A stretch of 64,000 nt of DNA from Pseudomonas batumici (GTDB lineage: Bacteria > Pseudomonadota > Gammaproteobacteria > Pseudomonadales > Pseudomonadaceae), in contig NZ_JXDG01000031.1 of assembly GCF_000820515.1 (NCBI RefSeq), forward strand, positions 1-64,000, given 5' to 3'. The translations under genes and the position numbers were made by a program. A model generated the notes under the pieces. It saw nothing but the letters and a program-made list of their open reading frames with translations. It had not been told where the DNA came from and searched no databases. How positions within the stretch are numbered: position 1 is the first letter of the stretch; each line of letters begins with the position of its first letter. Positions 29,129 through 38,105 of this stretch are shown here, piece after piece.

Positions 29129-29240
29129 ATCCCGCCCATTGATGACTCTGGAGTCCATTCTAAACGGATCGATGCGCCATTTTTCCAGTCGCTGTTCGCC
29201 GCTATCGTCTGCTCCCAGTCAACTCAACTGGAGCACCCCG

Positions 29241-29828
29241 ATGGACAAGGTTTTCGTGATCAACGCCGGTACCCCCTACGCCTTCGCCAAAGGCGACCTG
29301 AACCGCAGCCTGCATGACACCGCGCTCAGTCTGTTGACCGGCGCCGGGTACCAGGTGCGCTCCACCCACCTGACGGAGGGTTACCGGGAAGAAGAGGAAG
29401 TCGCCAAGTTCCTCTGGGCCGACGCGATCATCTATCAGATGCCGGCCTGGTGGATGGGCGCGCCCTGGCCACTGAAGAAATACATCGACGAAGTCTTCAC
29501 CGTCGGCCACGGCCAGCTCTTCGCCGACGACGGTCGCAGCGCCGCCAACCCCGCCCTTGGCTATGGCACCGGAGGGTTGCTGCAAGGTCGCAAGTACATG
29601 ATTTCGTCAACCTGGAATGCCCCCCGACACGCCTTCGAGGCCAAGGATGATTTCTTTGAAGGCAAGGGCATCGATGCCGTCTACTTCCCGTTCCACAAGG
29701 CACACGAGTTGATCGGACTGCAGGCACTGCCGACCTTCGCCTGCTTCGACGTGGTGAAAAACCCCGAATATGAACACGATCTGCAGCGCTACAAACGGCA
29801 CCTGGAGCAGGTGTTCAACACGCGCTGA
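29241..29828 (+). CDS. mdaB: MdaB-type NAD(P)H-dependent quinone reductase
   Basis: A 195-residue flavodoxin-like oxidoreductase. VFVINAGTPYAFAKGDLN is the FMN/FAD phosphate-binding start, YQMPAWWMGAPWPLKKYIDEVF is the conserved core split by the substrate pocket, and GYGTGGLLQGRKYMISSTWN is the second. ATG 29241 has CTGGAGCA upstream. It reduces quinones by two electrons and helps against redox stress (family knowledge). It is divergent from a LysR regulator. Confidence 0.92.
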   Translation: MDKVFVINAGTPYAFAKGDLNRSLHDTALSLLTGAGYQVRSTHLTEGYREEEEVAKFLWADAIIYQMPAWWMGAPWPLKKYIDEVFTVGHGQLFADDGRSAANPALGYGTGGLLQGRKYMISSTWNAPRHAFEAKDDFFEGKGIDAVYFPFHKAHELIGLQALPTFACFDVVKNPEYEHDLQRYKRHLEQVFNTR

Positions 29829-29912
29829 GGGCTGTTAGCCTTACCCGAAACTCATGACAAGGAAGTCGCCCAATACACAGTAAGAAGAGAAGATGTGGAC
29901 TGAGCCGCGCGC

Positions 29913-31373
29913 CTAACCCGCCGACGCCAACTCGAAATGGAACACCGCGCCTTTGCCGGGAATCGACAACAGGCGAATCTGGCTGTCGTGCAACTGCAGG
30001 ATACGCCGGACAATCAACAGCCCCAGGCCGCCGGAACGCCGGTCGCCGTCCTGGTTGAACGGCCGGCGGAACAGATTCTCCAGCAATGAAGCGGCGATCC
30101 CCGGGCCGGTGTCGCTGACCGTGACCTCCACCTTGCCGCCGCCCTGGACCAACGCCACTTCGATGGTGCCGCCTTCGGGGGTGTGGCGCAGGGCGTTGTC
30201 GATCAGGTTGGTCAGGACCCGTTCGATCATGCCCAGGTCCGCGCTCACCATCGAGGCCCCGCGGGGCAACACCGCCAGCAGTTTCGACTGGCGGGTCTCG
30301 GCCATCAGTTCGAACTTCTGGAACACGTCCTGGATCAGGTCGCTGAGGGAAAAGTCCTCGACCTGCAAACGCACCGCGCCATGCTCCAGGCGCGCCAGCT
30401 CGAACAGCCCCTGGGCCAGTTGCCCGACCTTGCTGCTCTGGGCCAGGGCGATCCCCAGGTAACGCCGGCGCTCGTCCGGCGTCAGCACCGCGTCCTTGAG
30501 GGACAGGGTTTCCAGGTAACCGTGCAACGACGCCAGGGGCGTGCGCAAGTCATGGGAAATATTCGCCACCAGTTCCCGGCGGTCCTGGTCGAGCTGGGTC
30601 AGGGTCCGCCACTGTTCGCCGATGCGCGTCGCCATCTGGGCAAAGCTGGCCTCCAGCACCTCGATTTCATCGCGACGCCCCGCCCCCGCCTTCGACAACA
30701 CCGGCAACTGCGCCGGCGCGGCATCGGTATCGAAATCGCGCATGGTCTCGGTCAATCGGCGCAGCGGCCGGGTAATCAGGCGGAACGCGATCAGGCCGGC
30801 GATCAGGCCCAGCAGGGCCACCAGGGTCATGGCCCACAAGGTGGTGCGCAGCACCGAGCTGGCCGAGACCTGGGCGGCCAGGCGGTCATGTTCTTCGCCC
30901 TGGAGAACCACGTACAGATAACCCAGCTCCTTGCCATTGCCGCGCAAGGCGGCGGCACTGAAGACCTTGCGCCCGTCCTCGCTGCGCGGGTCGTCACCTA
31001 GGATCGGCAACGGCTGGCCCTCCAGCAGACGGCGGATCGGCGCCAGGTCCACGTGATCGCGGTGCAGGTGGCCTTGCGGGGCGGCATCGCCGGTGATCTT
31101 GCCGCTGGGCGAAAGCAGATAGACTTCCACGCTCGGGTTGACGTTCATCAACTGCCCGAACAGCGCGCGCACCGCTTCCATGGTCAGGCCCTCGGTGCCC
31201 ACCAGCTTGTTGTCCAGCGCAATGCTCTGGGCCAGGTCCCGGGACAGGCCCTGGACCACTTCCTTTTCGTGCATGTCACTGGCCCGCACCTGCAACCACA
31301 CCGACGCCCCACAACAGGCCAGCAGGAGGATGGAAAAGGCCAGGGACAGGCGCTGGGACAGGGTCAGGTTCAT
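29913..31373 (-). CDS. sensor histidine kinase of the msr-adjacent two-component system
   Basis: A 486-residue kinase. It has an N-terminal helix (residues about 8-28), a periplasmic sensor region of about 130 residues, and a second helix near 175. A HAMP region (RLITRPLRRLTETM) follows, then HisKA with NISHDLRTPLASLHGYL (phosphoacceptor His) and HATPase with DNALRHTPEGG, DTGPGIA and GGLGLLIVRRI boxes. ATG 31373 overlaps the response-regulator stop (ATGA). The pair is divergent from msrB-dipZ-msrA, suggesting it senses envelope oxidative damage, in analogy to the HprSR logic of enterobacteria (inference). Confidence 0.93.
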   Translation of the reverse strand: MNLTLSQRLSLAFSILLLACCGASVWLQVRASDMHEKEVVQGLSRDLAQSIALDNKLVGTEGLTMEAVRALFGQLMNVNPSVEVYLLSPSGKITGDAAPQGHLHRDHVDLAPIRRLLEGQPLPILGDDPRSEDGRKVFSAAALRGNGKELGYLYVVLQGEEHDRLAAQVSASSVLRTTLWAMTLVALLGLIAGLIAFRLITRPLRRLTETMRDFDTDAAPAQLPVLSKAGAGRRDEIEVLEASFAQMATRIGEQWRTLTQLDQDRRELVANISHDLRTPLASLHGYLETLSLKDAVLTPDERRRYLGIALAQSSKVGQLAQGLFELARLEHGAVRLQVEDFSLSDLIQDVFQKFELMAETRQSKLLAVLPRGASMVSADLGMIERVLTNLIDNALRHTPEGGTIEVALVQGGGKVEVTVSDTGPGIAASLLENLFRRPFNQDGDRRSGGLGLLIVRRILQLHDSQIRLLSIPGKGAVFHFELASAG

Positions 31374-32086
31374 TGCGCGCGACTCACGGACGAGAAACGA
31401 TAGCCGCGGCCCCAGACCGTGAGAATCCGCTCGGGTTGCGCCGGGTCGACTTCGATCTTGGCCCGCAGGCGATTGATATGGGTGTTGACCGTGTGTTCAT
31501 AGCCGTCGTGCTGGTAGCCCCAGACCTGGTTCAGCAGGTCCATGCGCGAATACACGGTGCCGGGGTTTTTCATGAAGAAATGCAGCAGGTCGAACTCCCG
31601 CGGGGTCAGGTCCAGGGGCTTGCCGTCGACCTGGGCCTCACGGGTCAGCGGATCGAGGCTCAGGCCGCCCTGCTCCAGGGTGCCCGCCTCGATCTTCAGG
31701 CTCTTGGCCAGGGCGTCCACCCGGCGCAGCAGCGCCTTGACCCGCGCCGCCAGTTCCAGCATCGAGAACGGCTTGGCCAGGTAGTCGTCGGCGCCCAGCT
31801 CCAAGCCGAGCACCCGGTGCATCTCGCTGGAGCGGGCACTGGTGATGATGATCGGCGTGTAGCGCGCCATGGCCCGCGCCTGCCGGCAGATCTCCAGGCC
31901 GTCGACGCCCGGCAGCATCAGGTCGAGGATCAGCGCATCCCACGAGCCCTTGCTCAACTGGGCCAGGCCCAGGTTGCCGTCGGCGCAGTGGGTGACCTCG
32001 TAACCCTCGTCCCGCAGGTGCAGGCACAGCAGCCCCGCCAGGTGCAGGTCATCTTCGACGATCAGAATACGCTTAGGGGAATCCAT
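31370..32086 (-). CDS. OmpR-family response regulator
   Basis: A 238-residue regulator. The receiver domain has VEDD acidic residues, LILDLMLPGVDG with the phosphoacceptor Asp near residue 54 and the KPFSMLEL lysine. The C-terminal winged helix ends in TVWGRGYRFS. It is the first gene of the regulator-kinase operon, 160 bases from the divergent msrB start. That spacer is AT-rich (TTCACAATTAATTTAACTTTG), but no clear repeated operator was found. Confidence 0.93.
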   Translation of the reverse strand: MDSPKRILIVEDDLHLAGLLCLHLRDEGYEVTHCADGNLGLAQLSKGSWDALILDLMLPGVDGLEICRQARAMARYTPIIITSARSSEMHRVLGLELGADDYLAKPFSMLELAARVKALLRRVDALAKSLKIEAGTLEQGGLSLDPLTREAQVDGKPLDLTPREFDLLHFFMKNPGTVYSRMDLLNQVWGYQHDGYEHTVNTHINRLRAKIEVDPAQPERILTVWGRGYRFSSVSRAQ

Positions 32087-32246
32087 GGGGCAGCCTTCGT
32101 GCTGGTAATCGATGGCAACGATGCCTGGATCATTGTGCAGGATCGCTGCGCGGCAATGTTCACAATTAATTTAACTTTGCGGGAGGATTTGGCGACCCTT
32201 GCCGTCCAACAATGAACGCCTGATCAATCACCATGGACGCGACGCC

Positions 32247-32765
32247 ATGTCCTCCAGAAGACGCTTTCTTGTCTCCAGTGCCGCCACCCTGCTCGCCGCC
32301 AGCCTGTTCGACTGGCGCGCCGTCGGTGCGACCTTCGGCAGCGGCAGCCGTTCGGCCGATTCGGGCGAAACCTTCGAAGTGAACCACAGCGACGCCGAGT
32401 GGAAATCCATGCTCAGCGACGAGCAGTACGAAGTGCTGCGCCACGAAGGGACCGAACGCCCCTACTCCAGCGCCCTCAACGACGAGCACCGCGACGGCGT
32501 GTTCGCCTGCGCGGGCTGTCACCTGGCGCTGTTTTCGTCCGCCAGCAAGTACGACAGCCACACCGGCTGGCCGAGCTTCACCGCACCGCTGGAAAACGCC
32601 GTGGCGACCCGCCGCGACACCTCCTTCGGCGTCTCGCGCACCGAGGTGCATTGCCACCGTTGCGGCGGCCACCTGGGTCATGTGTTCCCCGACGGACCAC
32701 CGCCCACCGGCCTGCGCTACTGTATGAACGGTGTCGCCATGACCTTCAGCCCCGGCGCGGCCTGA
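32247..32765 (+). CDS. msrB: exported peptide-methionine (R)-S-oxide reductase
   Basis: A 172-residue MsrB with a twin-arginine-type leader (SSRRRFLVSSAATLLAASL). Zinc is held by C88, C91, C136 and C139 (CAGC and CHRC). C159 in LRYCMN is the catalytic cysteine. ATG 32247 is chosen because the Tat leader begins there; a TTG 16 codons upstream is the alternative. It reduces the R-epimer of methionine sulfoxide, here in the periplasm. It is followed after 27 bases by a DipZ-like reductant supplier and then by msrA. Confidence 0.93.
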   Translation: MSSRRRFLVSSAATLLAASLFDWRAVGATFGSGSRSADSGETFEVNHSDAEWKSMLSDEQYEVLRHEGTERPYSSALNDEHRDGVFACAGCHLALFSSASKYDSHTGWPSFTAPLENAVATRRDTSFGVSRTEVHCHRCGGHLGHVFPDGPPPTGLRYCMNGVAMTFSPGAA

Positions 32766-32792
32766 TTCCCACGCTTCGACAAGGACTCCATC

Positions 32793-34598
32793 ATGTTCCT
32801 GCTTATCCTGGCCTACCTCGGCGGTCTCCTGACCATCCTCAGTCCCTGCATCCTGCCGGTGCTGCCGTTCGTCTTCGCCCGCTCCGGCGAGCCGTTTCGC
32901 CGCAGCGGCCTGCCGTTGCTCTGCGGCATGGCCCTAACCTTCGCCCTGGTCGCCACCCTGGCGGCGGTCGGCGGCGGCTGGGTGGTGCAGGCCAACCAGT
33001 ACGGGCGTTGGCTGGCCATGGCGCTGATGGCTTTTTTTGCCATTACCCTGCTGTTCCCGCACCTGGCCGAGCGCCTGACCCAGCCGCTGGTGGCGGCCGG
33101 TGATCGGCTGTCGCGCTCGGCGCAACGCCACGACGGCTCGCCCAGCGTCCGCTCGTCCTTCGTGCTGGGCATCGCCACCGGCCTGTTGTGGGCACCCTGT
33201 GCCGGGCCGATCCTCGGCCTGATCCTGACCGGTGCCGCCCTGCAGGGCGCGAACATCGGCACCACCCTGTTGCTGCTGGCTTACGCCGCCGGTGCCGCGA
33301 CCTCCCTGGCCGGGGCGCTGCTGGTGGGCGGCAAGCTGTTCAACGCGATGAAGCGCAACCTCGGTACCGGGCAATGGCTGCGACGCGGCCTGGGTGGGGC
33401 CATGCTGGTCGGCGTGGGCGCCATCGCCCTGGGCCTGGATACCGGCGTGCTGACCCGGGTGTCCACGGTCGCCACTTCAGGCATCGAACAGAAGCTGCTC
33501 GATAGCCTGACCGCGAAGAACGCCCCGGAGCAGAACGGCGCGATGATGGCGGCGGTCAACAGCGAAGCCGGCCAGCCGGCCGGCAGCATGATGGCGATGG
33601 CGGCCAAGACCGGCGCCGCCGAACGTGCGCTGCCGGTGGAAGGCACCTTGCCGGACCTGTCGGGTGCCGTGCAGTGGCTCAACTCCGCGCCGCTGAGCGC
33701 CGCCGACCTCAAGGGCAAGGTCGTGCTGATCGACTTCTGGACCTACTCCTGCATCAACTGCCTGCGCAGCCTGCCCTACGTCAACGCCTGGGCACAGAAG
33801 TACCACGACCAGGGGCTGGTGGTGATCGGCGTGCATGCACCGGAGTTCGCCTTCGAGCGCGACATCGACAACGTCCGCCAGGCCGTGGCCAAGCTGGGCA
33901 TCCAGTACCCGGTGGCGATCGACAACAACTATGCGATCTGGCGCGGCTTCAATAACCAGTACTGGCCGGCCCATTACTTCATCGATGCCCAGGGCCGCGT
34001 GCGCTATCACCACTTCGGTGAAGGCGATTACGAAGGGTCCGAGCAGGTGATCCAGCAATTGCTGAAAGAAGCCGGACACCAGAACGTCTCCGGCGGCATG
34101 GTCAGCGCCCAGGCCCAGGGCGTGATGCAGGCCGCCGACGAGGCCGAAGTGAAGTCGCCGGAAACCTACCTGGGTTATGACCGCGCCGAGAACTTCGCCT
34201 CGCCGGGCGACCAGGTGGCCGACCACTCGAAAAACTATGCGGCGCCGACACAGCCGGCCTTGAACCAGTGGGGCCTGGATGGCCAATGGACCGCCCATGC
34301 CGAGCAGGTCACGCTCAACCAGGCCCCGGGCCAGGTGGTCTACCGCTTCCACGCCCGTGACCTGCACCTGGTGCTGGGCCCGGGCACGGACGGCAAGCCG
34401 GTGCGCTTCAAGGTGCGCATCGACGGCGCGCTGCCGGGCGCCAACCACGGCACCGACACCAACGCCAACGGCGAAGGCAGGGTGACCGAACAGCGCCTGT
34501 ACCAACTGGTCCGCCAGGCTGGGGACGTCGGCGAGCACACCTTTTCCATCGAATTTCTCGACCCCGGTGTACAGGCCTACGCCTTTACCTTCGGTTGA
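32793..34598 (+). CDS. DipZ-like CcdA-thioredoxin fusion protein
   Basis: A 601-residue protein. Residues 1 to about 230 form a CcdA/DsbD-beta membrane domain whose helices carry SPCILPVLPFVF and WAPCAGPILG, the two electron-carrying cysteines. A periplasmic TlpA-like thioredoxin domain follows with C320 and C323 (CINC). The C-terminal 150 residues form a beta-rich carbohydrate-binding-like domain known from DipZ. It would move electrons from cytoplasmic thioredoxin to periplasmic partners, here the flanking MsrB and MsrA. Third-position in-operon partners make this role likely. Confidence 0.93.
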   Translation: MFLLILAYLGGLLTILSPCILPVLPFVFARSGEPFRRSGLPLLCGMALTFALVATLAAVGGGWVVQANQYGRWLAMALMAFFAITLLFPHLAERLTQPLVAAGDRLSRSAQRHDGSPSVRSSFVLGIATGLLWAPCAGPILGLILTGAALQGANIGTTLLLLAYAAGAATSLAGALLVGGKLFNAMKRNLGTGQWLRRGLGGAMLVGVGAIALGLDTGVLTRVSTVATSGIEQKLLDSLTAKNAPEQNGAMMAAVNSEAGQPAGSMMAMAAKTGAAERALPVEGTLPDLSGAVQWLNSAPLSAADLKGKVVLIDFWTYSCINCLRSLPYVNAWAQKYHDQGLVVIGVHAPEFAFERDIDNVRQAVAKLGIQYPVAIDNNYAIWRGFNNQYWPAHYFIDAQGRVRYHHFGEGDYEGSEQVIQQLLKEAGHQNVSGGMVSAQAQGVMQAADEAEVKSPETYLGYDRAENFASPGDQVADHSKNYAAPTQPALNQWGLDGQWTAHAEQVTLNQAPGQVVYRFHARDLHLVLGPGTDGKPVRFKVRIDGALPGANHGTDTNANGEGRVTEQRLYQLVRQAGDVGEHTFSIEFLDPGVQAYAFTFG

Positions 34599-34618
34599 TC
34601 GCCACGAGGATGAACACG

Positions 34619-35347
34619 ATGAACACACCAGTGATACAACGAAAAACCAGGTCGGCCATGCCGATACTCGCCGGGATCGCCACGCTGGCCCTGTCGGTCC
34701 TGATGTTCCAGCGCCTGGCCTGGTCGGCGGAGGATGCGGTGCAGATCGCCCCGCCGGCGCTGGATCAGGCGGCCGGCGCCAGCGGCAAGGCCACGGCGGT
34801 GTTTGCCGGCGGCTGTTTCTGGGGCGTCCAGGGGGTGTTCCAGCATGTGCGCGGGGTTCAGAACGCGGTGTCGGGCTATGCCGGCGGCGCGGCGGATACC
34901 GCCCATTATGAATTGGTCGGAGAAGGTTCGACCGGGCACGCCGAATCGGTGCAGGTGACCTATGACCCGAGCCAGGTCAGCTATGGAAAACTGCTGCAGG
35001 TGTTTTTCTCGGTGGCCCATAACCCGACGGAACTCAACCGCCAGGGGCCGGACCGTGGCACGCAGTATCGTTCGGCGATTTTCCCGGTCAATGCCGAGCA
35101 GGAAAAGATCGCCAAGGCCTATATCACCCAGTTGGAAGCCGCCAAGGCGTTTCCCTCGGCGATCGTCACCCGGATCGAGGACGGCAAGGTCTTCTATCCG
35201 GCCGAGGGCTATCACCAGAACTACCTGACGCTGCACCCGTACGCGCCGTATATCGCTATCAATGATTTGCCGAAGGTGGAAAACCTCAAGCGCCTGGCGC
35301 CGGAGCTGTACCGGGCCGAGCCGGTGCTGGTGCCGGATGCCAACTGA
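34619..35347 (+). CDS. msrA: membrane-anchored or exported peptide-methionine (S)-S-oxide reductase
   Basis: A 242-residue MsrA with an N-terminal hydrophobic segment (residues about 14-34, AMPILAGIATLALSVLMF) ending near WSA, so it is exported or membrane-anchored. The catalytic motif AGGCFWG holds C66, and QYRSAIF and GYHQNYL are conserved. GAGGA at 34606-34610 is best spaced for ATG 34619; ATG 34610 is the alternative. It reduces the S-epimer and completes the repair pair with msrB. Confidence 0.93.
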   Translation: MNTPVIQRKTRSAMPILAGIATLALSVLMFQRLAWSAEDAVQIAPPALDQAAGASGKATAVFAGGCFWGVQGVFQHVRGVQNAVSGYAGGAADTAHYELVGEGSTGHAESVQVTYDPSQVSYGKLLQVFFSVAHNPTELNRQGPDRGTQYRSAIFPVNAEQEKIAKAYITQLEAAKAFPSAIVTRIEDGKVFYPAEGYHQNYLTLHPYAPYIAINDLPKVENLKRLAPELYRAEPVLVPDAN

Positions 35348-35400
35348 CAGCTGCATAGGACTCCAATACCAAATGGGATATTGAAAACACCACGATACCT

Positions 35401-35471
35401 GTGGGAGCCGGCTTGCCGGTGATGGCGGCGGTGAATGTTACATCGCCATCGCCGGCAAGCCAGCTCCTACA
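35401..35471. repeat. REP pair, GGCTTGCCGG type
   Basis: GTGGGAGCCGGCTTGCCGG at the left and its inverted partner GCCGGCAAGCCAGCTCCTAC at the right, around a 30-base loop. It lies between the convergent msrA and opgD ends and may serve as a bidirectional terminator. Similar units occur at 46183-46268 and 63841-63999. Confidence 0.88.
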
Positions 35472-35484
35472 GGGGGGCGCGGTG

Positions 35485-37104
35485 TCAGGTGTAGCGCCGC
35501 TTGTCCGGGGCCGGCGGGAAGTACTGGTACAACCAGGTTTCGCTCAAGGTCCGGTCACGGGTGCGAATGAACAGGCGCATTTCCACCGGGTCGACCCGGT
35601 CGTCGCTCGGGTACCAGTCGAACGTCACCCGATAGCCGTTGATTTCGTCCAGCTTGAGGACATCGATATCCTTCACCTGACCGCGGGACGTCGTCACCAC
35701 CGGCTCGATCTCGGCCTCCAAGGACAGGCGCTCCAGGCCACCGCCGGTAAAGTCCACGGCAAACCGCCGGGCCCAGACCTCGGGGTAATGCTCGCCCGGC
35801 GCCCAACCTTCGACAAACCCGCCCATGCCCGAACGGGTCGCGTGCACCCGTGCCAACGGAGTGCCCACCGGCGGCATCGCGCTCCAGTAGAGCTTGTAGC
35901 CGTAGTTCAGCGAGGCCCCCGCCGCCACCGGCTCCTTGGGTGTCCAGAACGCCACGATATTGTCCAGGGTCTCGCCCGTGGTGGGGATTTCCAGCAGATC
36001 GACGGAGCCCTCGCCCCAGGCCGTGGTCGGCTCGACCCACAGGCTCGGCCGCCGGCTGTACCAGTCCACGGTGTCCTGGTAGCTGGCGAACTCATGGTCG
36101 GTCTGCACCAGGCCGAAGCCCTTGGGGTCCTTGTCGGCGAAGGCATTGAACTGCAAGGTCGCCGGGTTGTTCAGCGGTCGACAGATCCACTCGCCATTGC
36201 CCCGCCACATGGCCAGGCGGTCGGAGTCGTGTACCTGCGGATGAATCGTGTCGCACATCCGCCGTTCATGGGTGCCGCAACTGAACATGCTGGTCATCGG
36301 CGCGATCCCCAACTGCTCGATGGCGGTACGCGCGTTGATATGGGCGTCGACCGCCATCACCACCTGCTCGGCCTGGCAATCGATGTCGAAACGGTAGGCC
36401 CCGGTGGCACTCGGCGAATCGAGCAAGGCATAGACCACGAAGCGGGTGCTGTCCTTGTCCGGGGTTTCGAACCAGAAATGGGTGAAGTCGGGAAACTCCT
36501 CGCGCTTCTTGGCGTAGGTATCGATCGCCAGCCCGCGCGCCGACAGGCCGTATTGCCCGGTCTTGTCCACCGCGCGGAAGTAACTGGCGCCGAGGAACGA
36601 GACAATGTCGTGCTGGTCGATTTCCGGGGCCTTGAACAGCTTGAAGCCGGCGAACCCCAGGTCGCCCTTGAGCCGGGACGAATCGATGCGGCTGCGAGCA
36701 TAGTTGAACAACGCCGGGCGGAAATGCACCTCCCGGGCCTGACGCGTGCGGGCGTCGACGCTGTACATGCGCACCGGTTGCTTGAAGCCCATGCCGACGT
36801 GGAAGAACTGCACGTCCAACTGGCCCTTGAGGTCGTTCCACAGCGAGTGCCGGGCATCGTATTGAATGGCGTTGAACTGCTGGGGTGTCATGTCCGCCAA
36901 GGCCGGCGGCAACACCTGGCGGGTGCTGACATAGTCCTTCGCGGCGAGTTTCTTCGCATGGTCCTGCAACGTTTCGAAGTCGAAGTGTTCGATGTCGCCG
37001 TCCGCGGTGGCGGCAAGCGCCCGGGCCGCGAACAGACCGCTGGCCGACAGGCCGGTGTAGGCCGCCAAGGCCATGGAAGCTTTCAGAAGATTGCGGCGAT
37101 GCAT
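35485..37104 (-). CDS. opgD: glucan biosynthesis protein D
   Basis: A 539-residue MdoG/OpgD-family periplasmic protein with a Tat-type leader ([18 protein letters not shown], with ALAATA cleavage site). The beta-sandwich body has [18 protein letters not shown] near its start and [19 protein letters not shown] as a typical block. It modifies or shapes osmoregulated periplasmic glucans. ATG 37104 is favoured because it begins the leader; upstream codons give a non-leader extension. It is convergent with msrA and divergent from a two-component system. Confidence 0.93.
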   Translation of the reverse strand: MHRRNLLKASMALAAYTGLSASGLFAARALAATADGDIEHFDFETLQDHAKKLAAKDYVSTRQVLPPALADMTPQQFNAIQYDARHSLWNDLKGQLDVQFFHVGMGFKQPVRMYSVDARTRQAREVHFRPALFNYARSRIDSSRLKGDLGFAGFKLFKAPEIDQHDIVSFLGASYFRAVDKTGQYGLSARGLAIDTYAKKREEFPDFTHFWFETPDKDSTRFVVYALLDSPSATGAYRFDIDCQAEQVVMAVDAHINARTAIEQLGIAPMTSMFSCGTHERRMCDTIHPQVHDSDRLAMWRGNGEWICRPLNNPATLQFNAFADKDPKGFGLVQTDHEFASYQDTVDWYSRRPSLWVEPTTAWGEGSVDLLEIPTTGETLDNIVAFWTPKEPVAAGASLNYGYKLYWSAMPPVGTPLARVHATRSGMGGFVEGWAPGEHYPEVWARRFAVDFTGGGLERLSLEAEIEPVVTTSRGQVKDIDVLKLDEINGYRVTFDWYPSDDRVDPVEMRLFIRTRDRTLSETWLYQYFPPAPDKRRYT

Positions 37105-37421
37105 AAAAAGACCTGTACAGGAACGGCCGGACATCCGGAACCGGTGGATACCGGATAAAAAGAAGCGTTCGTTCAAGACGGCGAACGAACACGGCTACAG
37201 ACAAACAGATAACAAATCCCTATGACTGTTCGCAATATCCCACAGAAAACTTACTGACAGGCTTCATTCAGCCAAGGTGTGGCTATATGTTTCCAGCCTC
37301 CCATGAGACCCGAGGCGCTCTGTGAACAGCTGCCCAGAGAGCTTGAAGATTTGTTCAGAACGTTTTCACGCGCTTCTTGGCACACTTGCCCACTTGTTTT
37401 GAAGGTCCGTCGAGGCAACCC
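37105..37421. other. intergenic between opgD and a two-component operon
   Basis: A 317-base divergent spacer. It must hold both promoters, but no convincing -35/-10 pair or repeated operator was found. No short gene with a ribosome binding site is seen. Confidence 0.4.
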
Positions 37422-38105
37422 ATGACCCGCATCCTGACCATCGAAGATGATGCCGTAACCGCCAAGGAAATCGTGGCCGAACTGAGCAGCCACGGGCTTG
37501 AAGTCGACTGGGTCGACAACGGCCGCGAAGGCCTGGTCCGCGCCGTCAGCGGCGACTATGACCTGATTACCCTGGATCGCATGCTGCCTGAACTCGATGG
37601 CCTGGCCATCGTCACCACGTTGCGGACCATTGGTGTCGCCACGCCGATCCTGATGATCAGCGCCCTCTCCGATGTCGACGAGCGCGTCCGCGGTCTGCGG
37701 GCCGGCGGCGACGATTACCTGACCAAGCCCTTCGCCTCCGACGAAATGGCCGCCCGGGTCGAAGTGCTGCTGCGGCGCAAGAGCCCGGCACGGGAATTCG
37801 AAACCTCGCTGCGGGTCGCCGACCTCGAACTCAACCTGATGACCCGCGAAGCCTCCCGCGCCGATCAGTTGCTGAGCCTGCTGCCCACCGAGTACAAGCT
37901 GCTGGAGTTCCTGATGCGCAACACCGGGCAGATCCTCTCGCGGATGATGATCTTCGAGGAAGTCTGGGGTTATCACTTCGACCCCGGCACCAACCTGATC
38001 GACGTGCATATCGGCCGCCTGCGCAAGAAGATCGACGTGCCGGGCCTGGCACCGCTGATCCGCACCGTGCGAGGCTCGGGCTATGTCATTGCCGAACCCC
38101 TCTAA
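37422..38105 (+). CDS. OmpR-family response regulator
   Basis: A 227-residue regulator with receiver domain (IEDDAVTAKEI; LITLDRMLPELDG with the phosphoacceptor Asp; KPFASDEM) and winged-helix DNA-binding domain ending TVRGSGYVIAEPL. It resembles the CzcR/IrlR-like heavy-metal group. It overlaps the kinase gene by 23 bases. The divergent neighbour opgD is a possible target, but this is inference. Confidence 0.93.
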   Translation: MTRILTIEDDAVTAKEIVAELSSHGLEVDWVDNGREGLVRAVSGDYDLITLDRMLPELDGLAIVTTLRTIGVATPILMISALSDVDERVRGLRAGGDDYLTKPFASDEMAARVEVLLRRKSPAREFETSLRVADLELNLMTREASRADQLLSLLPTEYKLLEFLMRNTGQILSRMMIFEEVWGYHFDPGTNLIDVHIGRLRKKIDVPGLAPLIRTVRGSGYVIAEPL

